64,000 nucleotides of DNA from Candidatus Jingweiarchaeum tengchongense (GTDB lineage: Archaea; Nanobdellota; Nanobdellia; Jingweiarchaeales; Jingweiarchaeaceae). Location of the stretch: positions 1 through 64,000 of the forward strand of contig JAPDLJ010000001.1 in NCBI GenBank assembly GCA_025920705.1, read 5' to 3'. Shown here piece by piece: positions 42,247-51,244 of this stretch (its first letter is position 1; the number at the start of each line of letters is the position of its first letter). Position numbers and translations under genes: made by a program. The notes beneath the pieces are model-generated. The model searched no databases. It saw nothing but the letters and a program-made list of their open reading frames with translations, and was not told where the DNA came from.

Positions 42247-43658
42247 TAAAACTTTTTGATACTTTTACTCGAAAAAAAAGAAAATTTGTTCCAATAGAGA
42301 AGGGCAAAGTGCGCATGTATTGTTGTGGATTAACGGTTTACAATTATGCGCACATTGGAAATTTGAGGACATATATTTTCGAAGATGTGCTTAGAAGAAT
42401 GTTTGAATATAATGGTTTCCAAGTGATACATGTAATGAATGTGACCGATGTCGGTCACCTAACTTCTGATGCTGACACTGGTGAAGATAAGGTAGAGATG
42501 GGTGCAAAAAGGGAGGGAAAGACTGCCTGGGAAATTGCTGAATTTTACACGAAGGCTTTTCTTCTTGATATGGAGCGATTGAATATCTTGAAACCAACAA
42601 TCTTGTGTAAAGCAACTGACCACATAAAAGAAATGATTGAATTAATAAAAAAACTTGAAGAGAAAGGATACACTTACTTGACGGATGATGGTCTTTATTA
42701 TGACACATCAAAATTCAAGGAATATGGAAAGTTAACTGGAATGACATTCAAGGAATTAAATGAGAAATTGAAGGCTGGAGCAAGAGTTGAATTCAATCCA
42801 CAAAAAAGAAATATAACTGATTTTGCGCTCTGGAAATTTTCACCAAAGGACAAAAAAAGACAGATGGAGTGGGATTCTCCCTGGGGTGTAGGATTCCCTG
42901 GATGGCACATTGAGTGTACCGCGATGAGCATGAAATACCTTGGCGAGCACTTTGATATACATTGTGGTGGTATAGACCACATTCCGATACATCATACAAA
43001 TGAAATAGCACAAGCAGAAGCAGCGACTGGAAAAAAATTTGTTAATTACTGGCTACATGGTGCTTTTCTCGTATTGGGTCCAGGAATCAAAATGGCAAAA
43101 TCTGCCGGGAATTTCATTACATTGCAGACATTGATTGACAATGGGTACGATCCACTAGCATACCGTTATTTGTGCTTAACAGCACATTATCGCTCGGAAC
43201 TCAAGTTTGAGTTTGAAAATATGAAAGCTGCGATGAATTCACTTTCCACATTGCGCGAGAATGTAAGGATAATGAAAGGCAATCTAGAGAGTAAAGTAAA
43301 CAAGAGGAAAATAGCAAAATACAAGAAAGAATTCTTAAATGCGATTAATGACGATCTAAACATGCCACTTGCGCTTTCAATTCTGTGGAAAGTAGTAAGA
43401 AGCAAAGAATTGAATAATCAAGAAAAATATGAATTAGTATTGGACTTTGATAGGGTGCTCGGATTAAATTTGGATGTTGAAGTAAAGGTTGAATTAACAG
43501 AAGAGCAAAAAAGATTGATAGAGGAAAGAGAAAAAGCAAGAAAAGAAAAAGATTGGAAAACAGCAGATGAAATAAGGGAAAAGCTGCGAAAGCAAGGTAT
43601 AATCTTAGAAGACACAGATAAAGGTGTTGTGTGGAAGAAAATTCATTCTTCTTCGTAA
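42243..43658 (+). CDS. cysS: Cysteinyl-tRNA synthetase
   Basis: Class I aminoacyl-tRNA synthetase of 471 residues, charging tRNA-Cys. The HIGH-like motif is NYAHIGNLR, preceded by the zinc Cys pair in MYCCGLTVY; the second zinc site is HIECTAMSM and [17 protein letters not shown]. The KMSKS motif reads [11 protein letters not shown]. The DALR-type helical domain and a C-terminal Lys-rich helical region ([19 protein letters not shown]) complete the standard length. The start is coupled (ATGA) to eS1; its end overlaps the convergent nucleotidyltransferase-like gene by 16 bp. Confidence 0.97.
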   Translation: MIKLFDTFTRKKRKFVPIEKGKVRMYCCGLTVYNYAHIGNLRTYIFEDVLRRMFEYNGFQVIHVMNVTDVGHLTSDADTGEDKVEMGAKREGKTAWEIAEFYTKAFLLDMERLNILKPTILCKATDHIKEMIELIKKLEEKGYTYLTDDGLYYDTSKFKEYGKLTGMTFKELNEKLKAGARVEFNPQKRNITDFALWKFSPKDKKRQMEWDSPWGVGFPGWHIECTAMSMKYLGEHFDIHCGGIDHIPIHHTNEIAQAEAATGKKFVNYWLHGAFLVLGPGIKMAKSAGNFITLQTLIDNGYDPLAYRYLCLTAHYRSELKFEFENMKAAMNSLSTLRENVRIMKGNLESKVNKRKIAKYKKEFLNAINDDLNMPLALSILWKVVRSKELNNQEKYELVLDFDRVLGLNLDVEVKVELTEEQKRLIEEREKARKEKDWKTADEIREKLRKQGIILEDTDKGVVWKKIHSSS

Positions 43659-44392
43659 ATTTCATTCAATATATTCAGAAGATTTCTATCATTTCTTGAA
43701 AGTGAATAATTTGAAGATGGTACACTTGAAACTCTATCTATGAATCTACTTAAGAGTCTAAATTTACCGCTTTTCTCCTTGACTACACCTTTCTTTAACA
43801 ATTTTTCCAATGCATTTTTGTACATAATTACTCCTCTTTCAATTGGAATGAAGGAAAAGCTCCGATAATACGTTTCTGGAAGCGGTTTTTCGTTTGCTTG
43901 CAATAAGAAACCTTTACTTCTTATTTTATCAAATATCTCTTCAATTGTTTTTGCTCCGTCTTTAAGTGCAAAGTAAACATTGAAACAACTTACGTACTCT
44001 TGGTATTTTTTTATTCTACCCTCATCGTCCTTTAGTACATTAACTGGGAATGACATCATATTCCTTAGTTGGATTAATCTTTCATCGTATGGCATCGGTG
44101 GTCCATCAAAGACATCAAAGCTTATCGTCACAATTGGTCTACTTGGTAAACTCCAGAAATCTAATGATAAATCTACCTTATCCTGCAATTCATTTATTTC
44201 TTCTTCTCTAATTTTTTTTGTGAGGATAATGTCCAAATCTGGTGCTCTTTTTCCCAATTCCCTTGCAAGTCTAAATTGAATTTCTCTGTCATCAAAGTAG
44301 GCCCAAGAACCTGAAATTGCAGCATCATATCCTCTCACTAGTAACATCTCCTTTACAAGATTGACATCTTGCTCTGCCTTTTTAATTTTCAT
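43643..44392 (-). CDS. Nucleotidyltransferase-like protein of unknown role
   Basis: About 249 residues from ATG 44392, which follows the IPK stop by 5 nt and has GTGAT just before it. The frame also opens at 44410 but that would overlap IPK. A GSWAYF then PDLDIILT pattern (about residues 28-57) resembles the GS...DxD metal site of the polymerase-beta nucleotidyltransferase fold. A possible third acidic strand is [11 protein letters not shown]. The C-terminal half looks helical and may hold a winged helix ([20 protein letters not shown]). Not recognised as a characterised family, but co-oriented with IPK and Taw1, which suggests a conserved archaeal housekeeping gene. Confidence 0.65.
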   Translation of the reverse strand: MKIKKAEQDVNLVKEMLLVRGYDAAISGSWAYFDDREIQFRLARELGKRAPDLDIILTKKIREEEINELQDKVDLSLDFWSLPSRPIVTISFDVFDGPPMPYDERLIQLRNMMSFPVNVLKDDEGRIKKYQEYVSCFNVYFALKDGAKTIEEIFDKIRSKGFLLQANEKPLPETYYRSFSFIPIERGVIMYKNALEKLLKKGVVKEKSGKFRLLSRFIDRVSSVPSSNYSLSRNDRNLLNILNEIYEEE

Positions 44393-44397
44393 AAAAA

Positions 44398-45213
44398 TCA
44401 CGATTTGCATATGGTCGTTCCAATTACTTTCTCGCCTAGAAGTGCTTTTTTTATCCTGTCTTTTTTCCTCGCATTCACGATCAATGATTCTATGCCAATT
44501 TCACTTAACTTAAGCAATTCTTCGATCTTTCTCCTCATACCACCGGTAACATCGATTTTCATTGAACCTCTTATTCCCTTTTCTATCGATTTGAAGTTCT
44601 TTGGCGTAATTTTTTCAATTAGCTTTGCATCTGGATTAATTTTAGGATCAGAAGTGAAAACACCATCTACATCCGTACCATGTATGATTTTCTTGGCATT
44701 CAAATACTTAGCAAGAAAAGGAACGATATCATCCCCAGATAATATTGAACACCCGCGTTTCTCATCGTATGCTGGAACTCCATATAGTGTTGGCACTAAA
44801 CCAAGTTCAACTAGTCCTTTTTCCACTTCAATGAACATCTTTTTTATTTTACCGTCTGACATAATCGCAGAAGCACTTGCTTGGCAAGGTATCGCTGGCA
44901 CACCCAAATCAATTAATTCCTTTGTCACGATTGAATTCAAATCATTTTGAAGTCTTTGCGTTTCAGCGAATGCCACTAATTGTTTTTTATTTTTAATTCC
45001 TTTATCAATTTTTGTTCTCTTCACGATTGGATGTCCGTATGATCCTGCCCCATGCACAAGAATTAATTTTACTCCTCTTTTATATGCGACTGCGATCTCC
45101 CTAGCTATCCTTCTCAGCACATCCAAATCAACACGTGGTACCTTGCTTTCTTTGCATGCAAATACGCTCCCACCGATTTTTAAAATTATTAATTGTTTGA
45201 TCACAATCACCAT
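44398..45213 (-). CDS. ipk: Isopentenyl phosphate kinase
   Basis: Phosphorylates isopentenyl phosphate to isopentenyl diphosphate in the archaeal modified mevalonate pathway. At 271 residues it is an amino-acid-kinase-fold protein: ILKIGGSVFA (ATP-binding Lys/Gly loop), LVHGAGSYGHP carrying the substrate-phosphate His (about H61, equivalent to His60 of the M. jannaschii enzyme), PTLYGVPAYDEKRGCSILSG, HGTDVDGVFTSDP and DVTGGMRRKIEELL. It sits 3-4 kb from the prenyl diphosphate, GGGP and reductase genes, so the window covers several steps of ether-lipid precursor synthesis. Confidence 0.94.
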   Translation of the reverse strand: MVIVIKQLIILKIGGSVFACKESKVPRVDLDVLRRIAREIAVAYKRGVKLILVHGAGSYGHPIVKRTKIDKGIKNKKQLVAFAETQRLQNDLNSIVTKELIDLGVPAIPCQASASAIMSDGKIKKMFIEVEKGLVELGLVPTLYGVPAYDEKRGCSILSGDDIVPFLAKYLNAKKIIHGTDVDGVFTSDPKINPDAKLIEKITPKNFKSIEKGIRGSMKIDVTGGMRRKIEELLKLSEIGIESLIVNARKKDRIKKALLGEKVIGTTICKS

Positions 45214-45249
45214 TAATTTTTAATCTAACTTTAATTTAAAAACTTATTT

Positions 45250-46179
45250 TCAAGTCAAGTTTAAAAACCTATTTTCATTTCCTGCGCTCAGTAAAACAAC
45301 CCTACTATCTTTTTTATCATCGATGATTTTATACCCTGAATAATCTGAAAGTTTATCAGCAAAACTTTTTATTTCTTCGAATCTTGGCATCGATTCTTCT
45401 CCTAACCTTTCTCTTGAAAAACCAACCCTCATATACGCCTTAACCTCAACAAAATTGGGAGAAGCTTTCTTTATCAGTTCAGCATAACCTTTAACACCAG
45501 TCATGTTAAGACCTTTCACAAGCGTTAATCTAATCACCTTCCTTGTTTTTATAGAGGGTAAAATCTCGAGGGTTTTGTTTAATCTATCCCAATTTCCTGG
45601 AACCAGTGGTTGACATGTTTTCTTGTATATGTTTTCATTTGGTGCAGCTAGAGTAATATAGAGCTGTGTTGGTGGTTCCATTTTTAGGAGCGCATCTGGA
45701 TTCGTACCATTAGAAACTAAAAAAGTGGTCATCTTCCTTTGATGGAAATATTTGATCAATTCCGATATCTTCGGATAAAGTGTAGGTTCTCCTGCCAGCG
45801 AAATTGCAACATGTTTTGGTTCAAATGCTTCTTCAACCTTTTTTTTATCCGCTTTCTCATCTCCTTTATAACCAATCAGCAAACTTCTCTGGGCTTCAAT
45901 TGATTTTTCAACAATTTCTTGTGGCTCATCAAAATCCCTCATTTTTATTTCTGTTCCTTGAAAACTCCTCCAACAAAAAATGCAGCTTTGCGTGCAGTAA
46001 GTAAGATTTGGTGTCATTTGCAAGCAACGGTGTGATTGGATACCATAAAATTGCTGTTTATAACAAAAACCGCGGTTCAGAATACTTTTCTTTGTCCATA
46101 AACAAAGCTTTACAGCACCATATTTGCCAATTATTTTATACCCTTGTCTTTGATACAATTTTATGAGTGCTTCATCCAT
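45250..46179 (-). CDS. taw1: 4-demethylwyosine synthase Taw1 (TYW1)
   Basis: Radical-SAM enzyme that builds the tricyclic wyosine base of tRNA-Phe from m1G37 and pyruvate. Of 309 residues, the SAM cluster CxxxCxxC is TYCTQSCIFCWR (C62, C66, C69), and the second cluster Cys are C26, C39 and C52, the same spacing as in Pyrococcus Taw1. It also has SLAGEPTLYP, FLVSNGTNP and the C-terminal domain FVEVKAYMRVG. Length is normal. It is divergent from the tRNA-Gly gene with an 80-bp AT-rich gap. Confidence 0.95.
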   Translation of the reverse strand: MDEALIKLYQRQGYKIIGKYGAVKLCLWTKKSILNRGFCYKQQFYGIQSHRCLQMTPNLTYCTQSCIFCWRSFQGTEIKMRDFDEPQEIVEKSIEAQRSLLIGYKGDEKADKKKVEEAFEPKHVAISLAGEPTLYPKISELIKYFHQRKMTTFLVSNGTNPDALLKMEPPTQLYITLAAPNENIYKKTCQPLVPGNWDRLNKTLEILPSIKTRKVIRLTLVKGLNMTGVKGYAELIKKASPNFVEVKAYMRVGFSRERLGEESMPRFEEIKSFADKLSDYSGYKIIDDKKDSRVVLLSAGNENRFLNLT

Positions 46180-46261
46180 ACAGTTTTAAAATCAAATTAC
46201 ATTATTAATATTTTTGAAAGTATAGAAAAATTTAATAGAATTTATTTCATTATTAAATCGT

Positions 46262-46333
46262 GCGGTTGTAGTCTAGCGGTTAGGACTTGTCCCTGCCACG
46301 GACAGAACCCGGGTTCAAATCCCGGCAACCGCA
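46262..46333 (+). tRNA. tRNA-Gly (GCC)
   Basis: A cloverleaf can be folded: acceptor GCGGTTG pairs with CAACCGC (46326-46332) with discriminator A46333; D-arm GTCTAGCGGTTAGGAC; anticodon stem TGTCC/GGACA with loop CTGCCAC, anticodon GCC; T-arm CCGGGTTCAAATCCCGG. No intron is seen and CCA is not encoded. A TATA-like run ttaata lies about 28 nt upstream (46232). The HAD gene ATG is only 11 nt after the discriminator, so the two are probably co-transcribed. Confidence 0.97.
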
Positions 46334-46344
46334 TTGTTGAGAAT

Positions 46345-46989
46345 ATGGGTGAAATTGAAGGTATTATTTTTGATATCGATGGTGTAATAATAGATTCTGA
46401 AGAAGCGCTTTATAGATACTATCGTGATTTGTTCTTACAATTTGGTTTCAAAGAGATTAAAAGAGAAAGAATAATGAAATTCAATGGTTATGCTGATAGA
46501 GATTGGATTACTGCACTTCTTCCAAAAAGTGAAAGGAAGAACAAGAACTTAGTAAATGAGATGGTGAAAATTGGTGTGAGGATATATGGTCCTTACTATT
46601 TGGCTAAATATGCTAAATTGTTTAATGGTGCAAAGCAGATACTTAAAGAATTGAAGAAGAGATATGAATTGGCAATTGTTACAAACAACACGAGAGGAGA
46701 TGTACGAATCATAATAAAGAAATTTGGGCTTGGTGGAATCTTCGATGCCATAGTCACAATTAATGATGTGAAAAATCCAAAGCCATCACCAGAACCTCTC
46801 ATCCTAGCATCTAAAAAACTAGGAATTCCGAGGCAAAATTTGCTTTATATTGGGGATACTAAAGTAGACAGAGAAACAGGTAGAAGGGCAAAGATAAAAA
46901 CAATCATTATAAACAAGAATGGTAAACCAGATTACAGCTTATTGAGAAAGTATTTACCCAAATATTTGGCACCTAAGTACAATAAGTAA
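46345..46989 (+). CDS. HAD-superfamily phosphatase (phosphoglycolate phosphatase-like)
   Basis: The 214-residue HAD hydrolase shows motif I IIFDIDGVIIDSEEA, motif II LAIVTNNTRG, the Lys of motif III in VKNPKPSPEP, and motif IV IGDTKVDRETG. An alpha-helical cap follows motif I (residues about 20-85), as in phosphoglycolate phosphatase/beta-phosphoglucomutase relatives. The substrate is not readable. Frame-open sequence extends back through the tRNA gene, but the true start must be ATG 46345 right after it. The 3' end overlaps the convergent reductase gene by 58 bp. Confidence 0.9.
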   Translation: MGEIEGIIFDIDGVIIDSEEALYRYYRDLFLQFGFKEIKRERIMKFNGYADRDWITALLPKSERKNKNLVNEMVKIGVRIYGPYYLAKYAKLFNGAKQILKELKKRYELAIVTNNTRGDVRIIIKKFGLGGIFDAIVTINDVKNPKPSPEPLILASKKLGIPRQNLLYIGDTKVDRETGRRAKIKTIIINKNGKPDYSLLRKYLPKYLAPKYNK

Positions 46990-47981
46990 TCGTTCTTTTC
47001 GAATACCTTATACAACAAAAGTGCGATTCTTCTTGTTTTTTTGAGTTGTGGTAGTATTAATTGATTAACCCTCTCCTCATATTCATGTAAGTTCGCAATT
47101 GTGTAGTCTAAATGCTTCTTTGATGTTTTTATGATTGCTTCGCTTGCCATTTTAGCGCAGGCAGTTGAGATATTAATGCCTCCGCCTGTCAAACAATCAA
47201 TCTGGGAGGCTGCATCTCCGACCAGAATCCCATGGTTAAAAACACACCTCATGGGCAAACTTGCAGGTAAATATGCACCCCTCAGCTCCTTAGCACCAAA
47301 TTCTTTTTTTATAAATTCCATCCTTTCTCTAACCTCTTCTGCTGTAAGAGCTCCTGTTCCTATATTATATTCATTCTTTTTTGGGAATTTCCATGCATAT
47401 CCACTACTTGAGTATTTTTTACCAAAGTAAAATTTAATCTCGTGATCATCAACTTTTTTCTTTGCTTTACCTTCTACGGCAAAACCCAACATTGGATCTG
47501 GCATTCCAAAAAATTTCCTGACAATTGAAAGTGCACCATCACAACCAACAATAAGTTTGCATTTTATGTTCTGGGGCTCAACGACAATACCATCACTTTC
47601 CTTTCTAATCCGATTAACCCTTTGCCCCATCCTTATTTCTCCTCCTTTTTTTCTTACTTGCTTCGCTATCTCGGCTTCAACTTTTTCTTTATCAAGCATC
47701 CAATATTCATGATCAATTTCTGCTCCGATTTCAAATTTATTTGGGAAGAACAATCTGAATTTTGTTATTATGTTCTCAATTCCTTTTTTTGATTCGTAGA
47801 GTGATGGGAAGGAATAACCAAATCTACTTGTAGTACTTACGCATTCACCGCATGCTTTTTGAAAAAATTTTTTATGCTCTTCAAGTAAAACAAAATCCCT
47901 TTTTTCCTCGGCTAGGAACTTTGCTAGGATGAGCCCAGCTGGTCCACCTCCAACAACCACTATTTCCCGTTTCTCCATCAT
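46932..47981 (-). CDS. Geranylgeranyl reductase (FAD-dependent)
   Basis: Saturates the geranylgeranyl chains of archaeal ether lipids. The 349 residues contain the FAD-binding VVVGGGPAGLILAKFLAEE, the family motif ACGECVST (the substrate-site CxxE region), FAVEGKAKK, and GILVGDAASQIDCLTGGGIN. The start ATG 47981 overlaps the GGGPS stop in an ATGATGG arrangement; ATG 47978 or 47990 are alternatives. Paired with GGGP synthase upstream, it gives the middle steps of lipid synthesis. Confidence 0.92.
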   Translation of the reverse strand: MMEKREIVVVGGGPAGLILAKFLAEEKRDFVLLEEHKKFFQKACGECVSTTSRFGYSFPSLYESKKGIENIITKFRLFFPNKFEIGAEIDHEYWMLDKEKVEAEIAKQVRKKGGEIRMGQRVNRIRKESDGIVVEPQNIKCKLIVGCDGALSIVRKFFGMPDPMLGFAVEGKAKKKVDDHEIKFYFGKKYSSSGYAWKFPKKNEYNIGTGALTAEEVRERMEFIKKEFGAKELRGAYLPASLPMRCVFNHGILVGDAASQIDCLTGGGINISTACAKMASEAIIKTSKKHLDYTIANLHEYEERVNQLILPQLKKTRRIALLLYKVFEKNDYLLYLGAKYLGKYFLNKL

Positions 47982-48703
47982 TCCACGCATTTTATAAATT
48001 TCTTCATTAGTTTTAAAATTTTCGTTGGCTCTTTTTTCTCGAGAACGGTGCTGAGAACTACTTTATCACTACCGCATTTGAAAAACTTTCTTACCTGAGA
48101 AGGATTTCTAATTCCTCCGCCAACAATCAATACACATCTTTTTAGCATTCTCCTTGCCCTCTTTACAATGTTATAATCAACCGGTTTTTTTGCTCCTGAT
48201 CCTGCCTCTAAATATAACACATTTGAATCTTTTCTTAGCCTAAATTTTTTGATTATCTCGAGTACCTTTTCCTTGCTTATCTTTTTAGCACCAACTTTTT
48301 TACCAACCCTACTGAATGGTCCAAATATTAGATATCCAAAATTTATTGTCTTCTCACTACTTTTAACGATGAATCTACCAATTAAACTACGAATGTATGT
48401 AAAATTAAATGAATAATTGAGGAGAATCGGTGCCATTATTTTGTCTACATAATCATAAGCCAGTATACCTTGCATTATCCTACCTGGAAAGAGTATGATT
48501 GGAGAAAGACGCTCCTCTTTCAGCTTCCTTGCCCACTTCATCACTTCAAAACCACTTTCTTTTGTGCAACCAATCCAAAATTCAACGTGTTTTTTTAAAA
48601 AGTTCTTATTATATTCATTCTTCAACATACGACACGCTTTAAAAAAATTTCCAATTTCTTTTTTACTTGGATCCAACAAAAAACATATTTTTTTTGTTCT
48701 CAT
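47978..48703 (-). CDS. gggps: Geranylgeranylglyceryl phosphate synthase
   Basis: Makes the first archaeal ether bond, joining geranylgeranyl diphosphate to sn-glycerol-1-phosphate. The 241-residue PcrB/GGGPS-type TIM barrel has CFLLDPSKKE (phosphate/metal site), LFPGRIMQG, VLYLEAGSGAKKPV, VLIVGGGIRNPSQVRKFFKC and GSDKVVLSTVLE. It is translationally coupled to the reductase and divergent from the GGPP synthase gene, which makes its substrate. Confidence 0.95.
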   Translation of the reverse strand: MRTKKICFLLDPSKKEIGNFFKACRMLKNEYNKNFLKKHVEFWIGCTKESGFEVMKWARKLKEERLSPIILFPGRIMQGILAYDYVDKIMAPILLNYSFNFTYIRSLIGRFIVKSSEKTINFGYLIFGPFSRVGKKVGAKKISKEKVLEIIKKFRLRKDSNVLYLEAGSGAKKPVDYNIVKRARRMLKRCVLIVGGGIRNPSQVRKFFKCGSDKVVLSTVLEKKEPTKILKLMKKFIKCVE

Positions 48704-48792
48704 AATATTTATAAGTAGCCCGGACTTTTTTTATTTTATGTATTTAAAAAAATATCGCCCAGTTTCTTTTATTAAATTTAAATTTATATAAA
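48704..48792. promoter_or_regulatory. Divergent promoter region of GGGP synthase and GGPP synthase
   Basis: An 89-bp AT-rich region. For the plus strand, ttaaatttaaatttatataaa (48773-48792) contains TATA-like sequence. With the box at about 48778, transcription would begin near ATG 48805 (MGKKID), suggesting that start over 48793. For the minus strand, ttataaata lies just next to the GGGPS ATG, so its TATA assignment is unclear. Confidence 0.35.
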
Positions 48793-49887
48793 ATGGTGAG
48801 TAGGATGGGTAAAAAGATAGATATTCAAAAAATTTTGAAGCAAAAGACACCTTTAATAGACAAGAAAATTGAGGAGTTTATCCCAAGAAAATTTAATGAA
48901 GCTAAGCTTGAATTCATCGCTGGAAAGCCATCTTATAAATATGATGTCGATGCAATTACGAAGGCAATCTCGCTCCCTGTTTGGGATTTTCTAGATAGGG
49001 GTGGAAAAAGATGGAGACCCACGCTTTTCCTACTATTTCTAGAAGCGCTGGGTAAAAATCCAGAGAAATACATTGATTTCGTTTTGATACCTGAACTTCT
49101 ACATAATGGAAGTATAATAATAGATGATATTGAGGACATGAGCGAGGAGAGGAGGGGTAAACCTGCACTTCATAAGATATTCGGTGAGGACATCGCAATA
49201 AATGCAGGTAATTGCCTCTATTATCTATCACTATTGCCTTTATTAAAAAATAGGGCAAAGCTTGACCAAAAAACACTTTTGAAGATTTATGAGATGTATG
49301 CGCAAGAGATGATAAGAATACATCTTGGGCAAGCAACGGACATTGCTTGGCACCGAGGTCTTGCAAGTGCAAATGAAATATCTGAAGAAGAGTACTTGGA
49401 GATGTGTTCAAATAAGACAGGTTGCATTTCCCGAGTTGCAGCTAAGCTTGCAGCAATTATTGCTGGAAAAAGCGACGAAGAAATTGAAAAAATTGGAAAA
49501 TTTGCGGAAATGATTGGAATTGCGTTTCAAATCCAAGATGATATACTAAATCTCGTGGGTGAAGAATTCGCAAGGGGGAAGGGTGGGCTAGGAGAAGACA
49601 TAACGGAGGGGAAAAGGAGTTTATTAGTAATTCACACGCTAAAAAAAGCGAATGAAAGGGATAGAAATAGGCTCATAGAAATATTGGAAATGCACACAAC
49701 AGACCAAAGAATTAGGAATGAGGCAATAGATATCATAAAAAAATACCATTCAATTGAATATGCAAAAGAAAGAGCGAGGGAACTGGTAATGAAGGCATGG
49801 AATGACATTGACAAGATTCTGCCTGCATCAAAAGCAAAAGAAGAGCTGAGAGCTTTTGCGTATTACTTAATTGAAAGAAAGATATAG
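48793..49887 (+). CDS. idsA: Geranylgeranyl/polyprenyl diphosphate synthase
   Basis: Trans-prenyltransferase of about 364 residues. The first Asp motif is IIDDIEDMSEERRGKPALHK, with GGKRWRP before it. The second reads QIQDDILNLVGE, with Asn where most enzymes have Asp (DDxxD), followed by EDITEGKRSLLVIHTL. The chain-length region before the first motif is LLHNGSIII (His at -5 rather than a bulky residue), compatible with C20 or longer products. It probably supplies geranylgeranyl diphosphate to GGGP synthase. The start may be ATG 48805 (four residues shorter). A small nucleotidyltransferase-like gene abuts its stop. Confidence 0.94.
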   Translation: MVSRMGKKIDIQKILKQKTPLIDKKIEEFIPRKFNEAKLEFIAGKPSYKYDVDAITKAISLPVWDFLDRGGKRWRPTLFLLFLEALGKNPEKYIDFVLIPELLHNGSIIIDDIEDMSEERRGKPALHKIFGEDIAINAGNCLYYLSLLPLLKNRAKLDQKTLLKIYEMYAQEMIRIHLGQATDIAWHRGLASANEISEEEYLEMCSNKTGCISRVAAKLAAIIAGKSDEEIEKIGKFAEMIGIAFQIQDDILNLVGEEFARGKGGLGEDITEGKRSLLVIHTLKKANERDRNRLIEILEMHTTDQRIRNEAIDIIKKYHSIEYAKERARELVMKAWNDIDKILPASKAKEELRAFAYYLIERKI

Positions 49888-49896
49888 GTGTTCATA

Positions 49897-50190
49897 GTGG
49901 AAGAGGAAGCAAGAGAATACGTAAATTCAATCAATAAAAATGGGTTGAAAGCAGCTTTTACTTATGGTGATCCTGCTGGAAAGGACATAGATTTGTGTAT
50001 TGTCTCTGAAAAACCAGAACTCATTACAAAACCTCCTGAAGGTATAGACTTAAAGGTTCTAAAACCAAAAGAATTTGAAGAAAAGCTAAATCACTTCGGT
50101 AAACAAGCAGTCGAATTCAGAACTATCATAGGTAAAGAGTATCTCGCTGACATTATAAAAAAACTCAGTTTAAAGATATCTCTGAAGTAG
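49897..50190 (+). CDS. Small nucleotidyltransferase-like protein
   Basis: A 97-residue protein starting at GTG 49897 with aggtg 6 nt upstream; GTG 49888 is the alternative. AAFTYGDPAGKDIDLCIVSE resembles the minimal nucleotidyltransferase (MNT) active-site strand, with GD in place of the usual GS, then two acidic residues (DID). A later strand IDLKVLKP and a helix-rich end (KQAVEFRTIIGKEYLADII) fit the same fold. The missing Ser and short length suggest a specialised or inactive version. It is directly adjacent to the GGPP synthase stop (same strand). Its role is not known. Confidence 0.55.
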   Translation: MEEEAREYVNSINKNGLKAAFTYGDPAGKDIDLCIVSEKPELITKPPEGIDLKVLKPKEFEEKLNHFGKQAVEFRTIIGKEYLADIIKKLSLKISLK

Positions 50191-50195
50191 CTCAC

Positions 50196-50606
50196 TCATC
50201 TCTTCAAAGCTTCCTTAACATCTTTTTTTATTCCTTCATGAATTTTATATTTTCCTATATCCTCTGGTTTTATCCATTTATAATCATCATGCTCTTTACT
50301 TAGTTTTATTTTTCCCCCACTATATCTGCAGAGGAGCGTTATACCAATTACTTGTGTTTTTCTGTTTTCTTTAAAAAATGTCCAGATCCTAACTGGTCTA
50401 ATAATCTTAACTTTTATTCCAGTTTCTTCCTTTATTTCTCTTTGTAGTGCTTTCTCAGGCTCTTCACCGAATTTAATTTTACCACCAGGTATATCCCATT
50501 CCTCTTTAAAAACATCTTCGGTGCTACTTCGCCTAAGTATTAGAATCCTCCTACCTTTGAAAATGACTGCTTTTAAAGCAAGATAAATTTTTTGCAATTG
50601 AATCAA
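50196..50606 (-). CDS. Nudix hydrolase
   Basis: The 136-residue protein has a full Nudix box, GGKIKFGEEPEKALQREI followed by KEETGI, preceded by RRSSTEDVFKEEWDIPGG. It likely hydrolyses a nucleotide or nucleotide-sugar pyrophosphate; whether it is 8-oxo-dGTPase (MutT-like) or other is not shown. The ATG overlaps the stop of the thymidylate-kinase-like gene by 4 nt (ATGA). This coupling suggests a nucleotide-pool function. Confidence 0.9.
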   Translation of the reverse strand: MIQLQKIYLALKAVIFKGRRILILRRSSTEDVFKEEWDIPGGKIKFGEEPEKALQREIKEETGIKVKIIRPVRIWTFFKENRKTQVIGITLLCRYSGGKIKLSKEHDDYKWIKPEDIGKYKIHEGIKKDVKEALKR

Positions 50607-51229
50607 CTTTCAATCTCTTCTAATATCCTTTCAATAATTTCCTGGTCAACTTCTTCAATTTCTTTATTAGTCGTGTCTATCTTAATAACCTTACGATGTC
50701 TCTTTAATTTTTCCTCCAATTTTTCCTCCATCTTGTTCATCAATTTTTCATTTTTCAAATCGGTGATGTCTATTTTTGTTAGATCTTTTTTCTTGAGCAT
50801 TCTATCTTTTTTTTCCTCATTGCTACATACCAAGTAAATTACAATGTCCGGTTTAGATGAAAGTCTTTGTAGTTTTTCGGCAATTTTTTTATCGATTTCT
50901 CTAATCACGTTTCCCCTGTGTACATCACTAAAAACCTCTAATGATGGTAGGTACCTATCAGCAACGACGATGTAATTATTTGATACTTCTTTTCTTATGT
51001 TTAAATCATTTAGATAAAAATCAGTAAAGTAAAGAACATCATGTAGTAATTCTGGGGTAGGAGTCCTAACAACTTGCCTAACCAAACTACCAAACTTACT
51101 GTTGGAAAGTGCATTTTTTTTATAAACGGCATTGTAACCTAATTTATTGAGTGCTTCCACTAAATTCTTTGCGTGTGTTGTTTTTCCCGCACAAGTAACT
51201 CCTTCAAACACGATGTATTTACCTCGCAT
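50603..51229 (-). CDS. tmk: Thymidylate kinase-like P-loop kinase
   Basis: Of 208 residues, the P-loop is IVFEGVTCAGKTTHAKNLVE, the DRY/Arg motif VVADRYLPSLEVFSD, and the lid-like region EEKKDRMLKKKDLTKID. This is the thymidylate kinase (dTMP to dTDP) pattern, although CAG in the P-loop (usually GSG/GAG) and a long Lys/Glu-rich C-terminal helix are atypical, so a different nucleoside monophosphate substrate remains possible. Coupled to the Nudix gene downstream and preceded by the radical-SAM gene by 15 nt. Confidence 0.8.
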   Translation of the reverse strand: MRGKYIVFEGVTCAGKTTHAKNLVEALNKLGYNAVYKKNALSNSKFGSLVRQVVRTPTPELLHDVLYFTDFYLNDLNIRKEVSNNYIVVADRYLPSLEVFSDVHRGNVIREIDKKIAEKLQRLSSKPDIVIYLVCSNEEKKDRMLKKKDLTKIDITDLKNEKLMNKMEEKLEEKLKRHRKVIKIDTTNKEIEEVDQEIIERILEEIES

Positions 51230-51244
51230 TTTTCATCACTTTTA

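Noticed and set aside
44369-44950. 193-codon plus-strand frame antisense to IPK
   Set aside because: Lies entirely against a well-supported isopentenyl phosphate kinase and has a low-complexity Ser/Phe composition.
46144-46344. Upstream extension of the HAD phosphatase frame through the tRNA gene
   Set aside because: It reads through a complete tRNA-Gly; the ATG at 46345 gives the normal HAD N-terminus.
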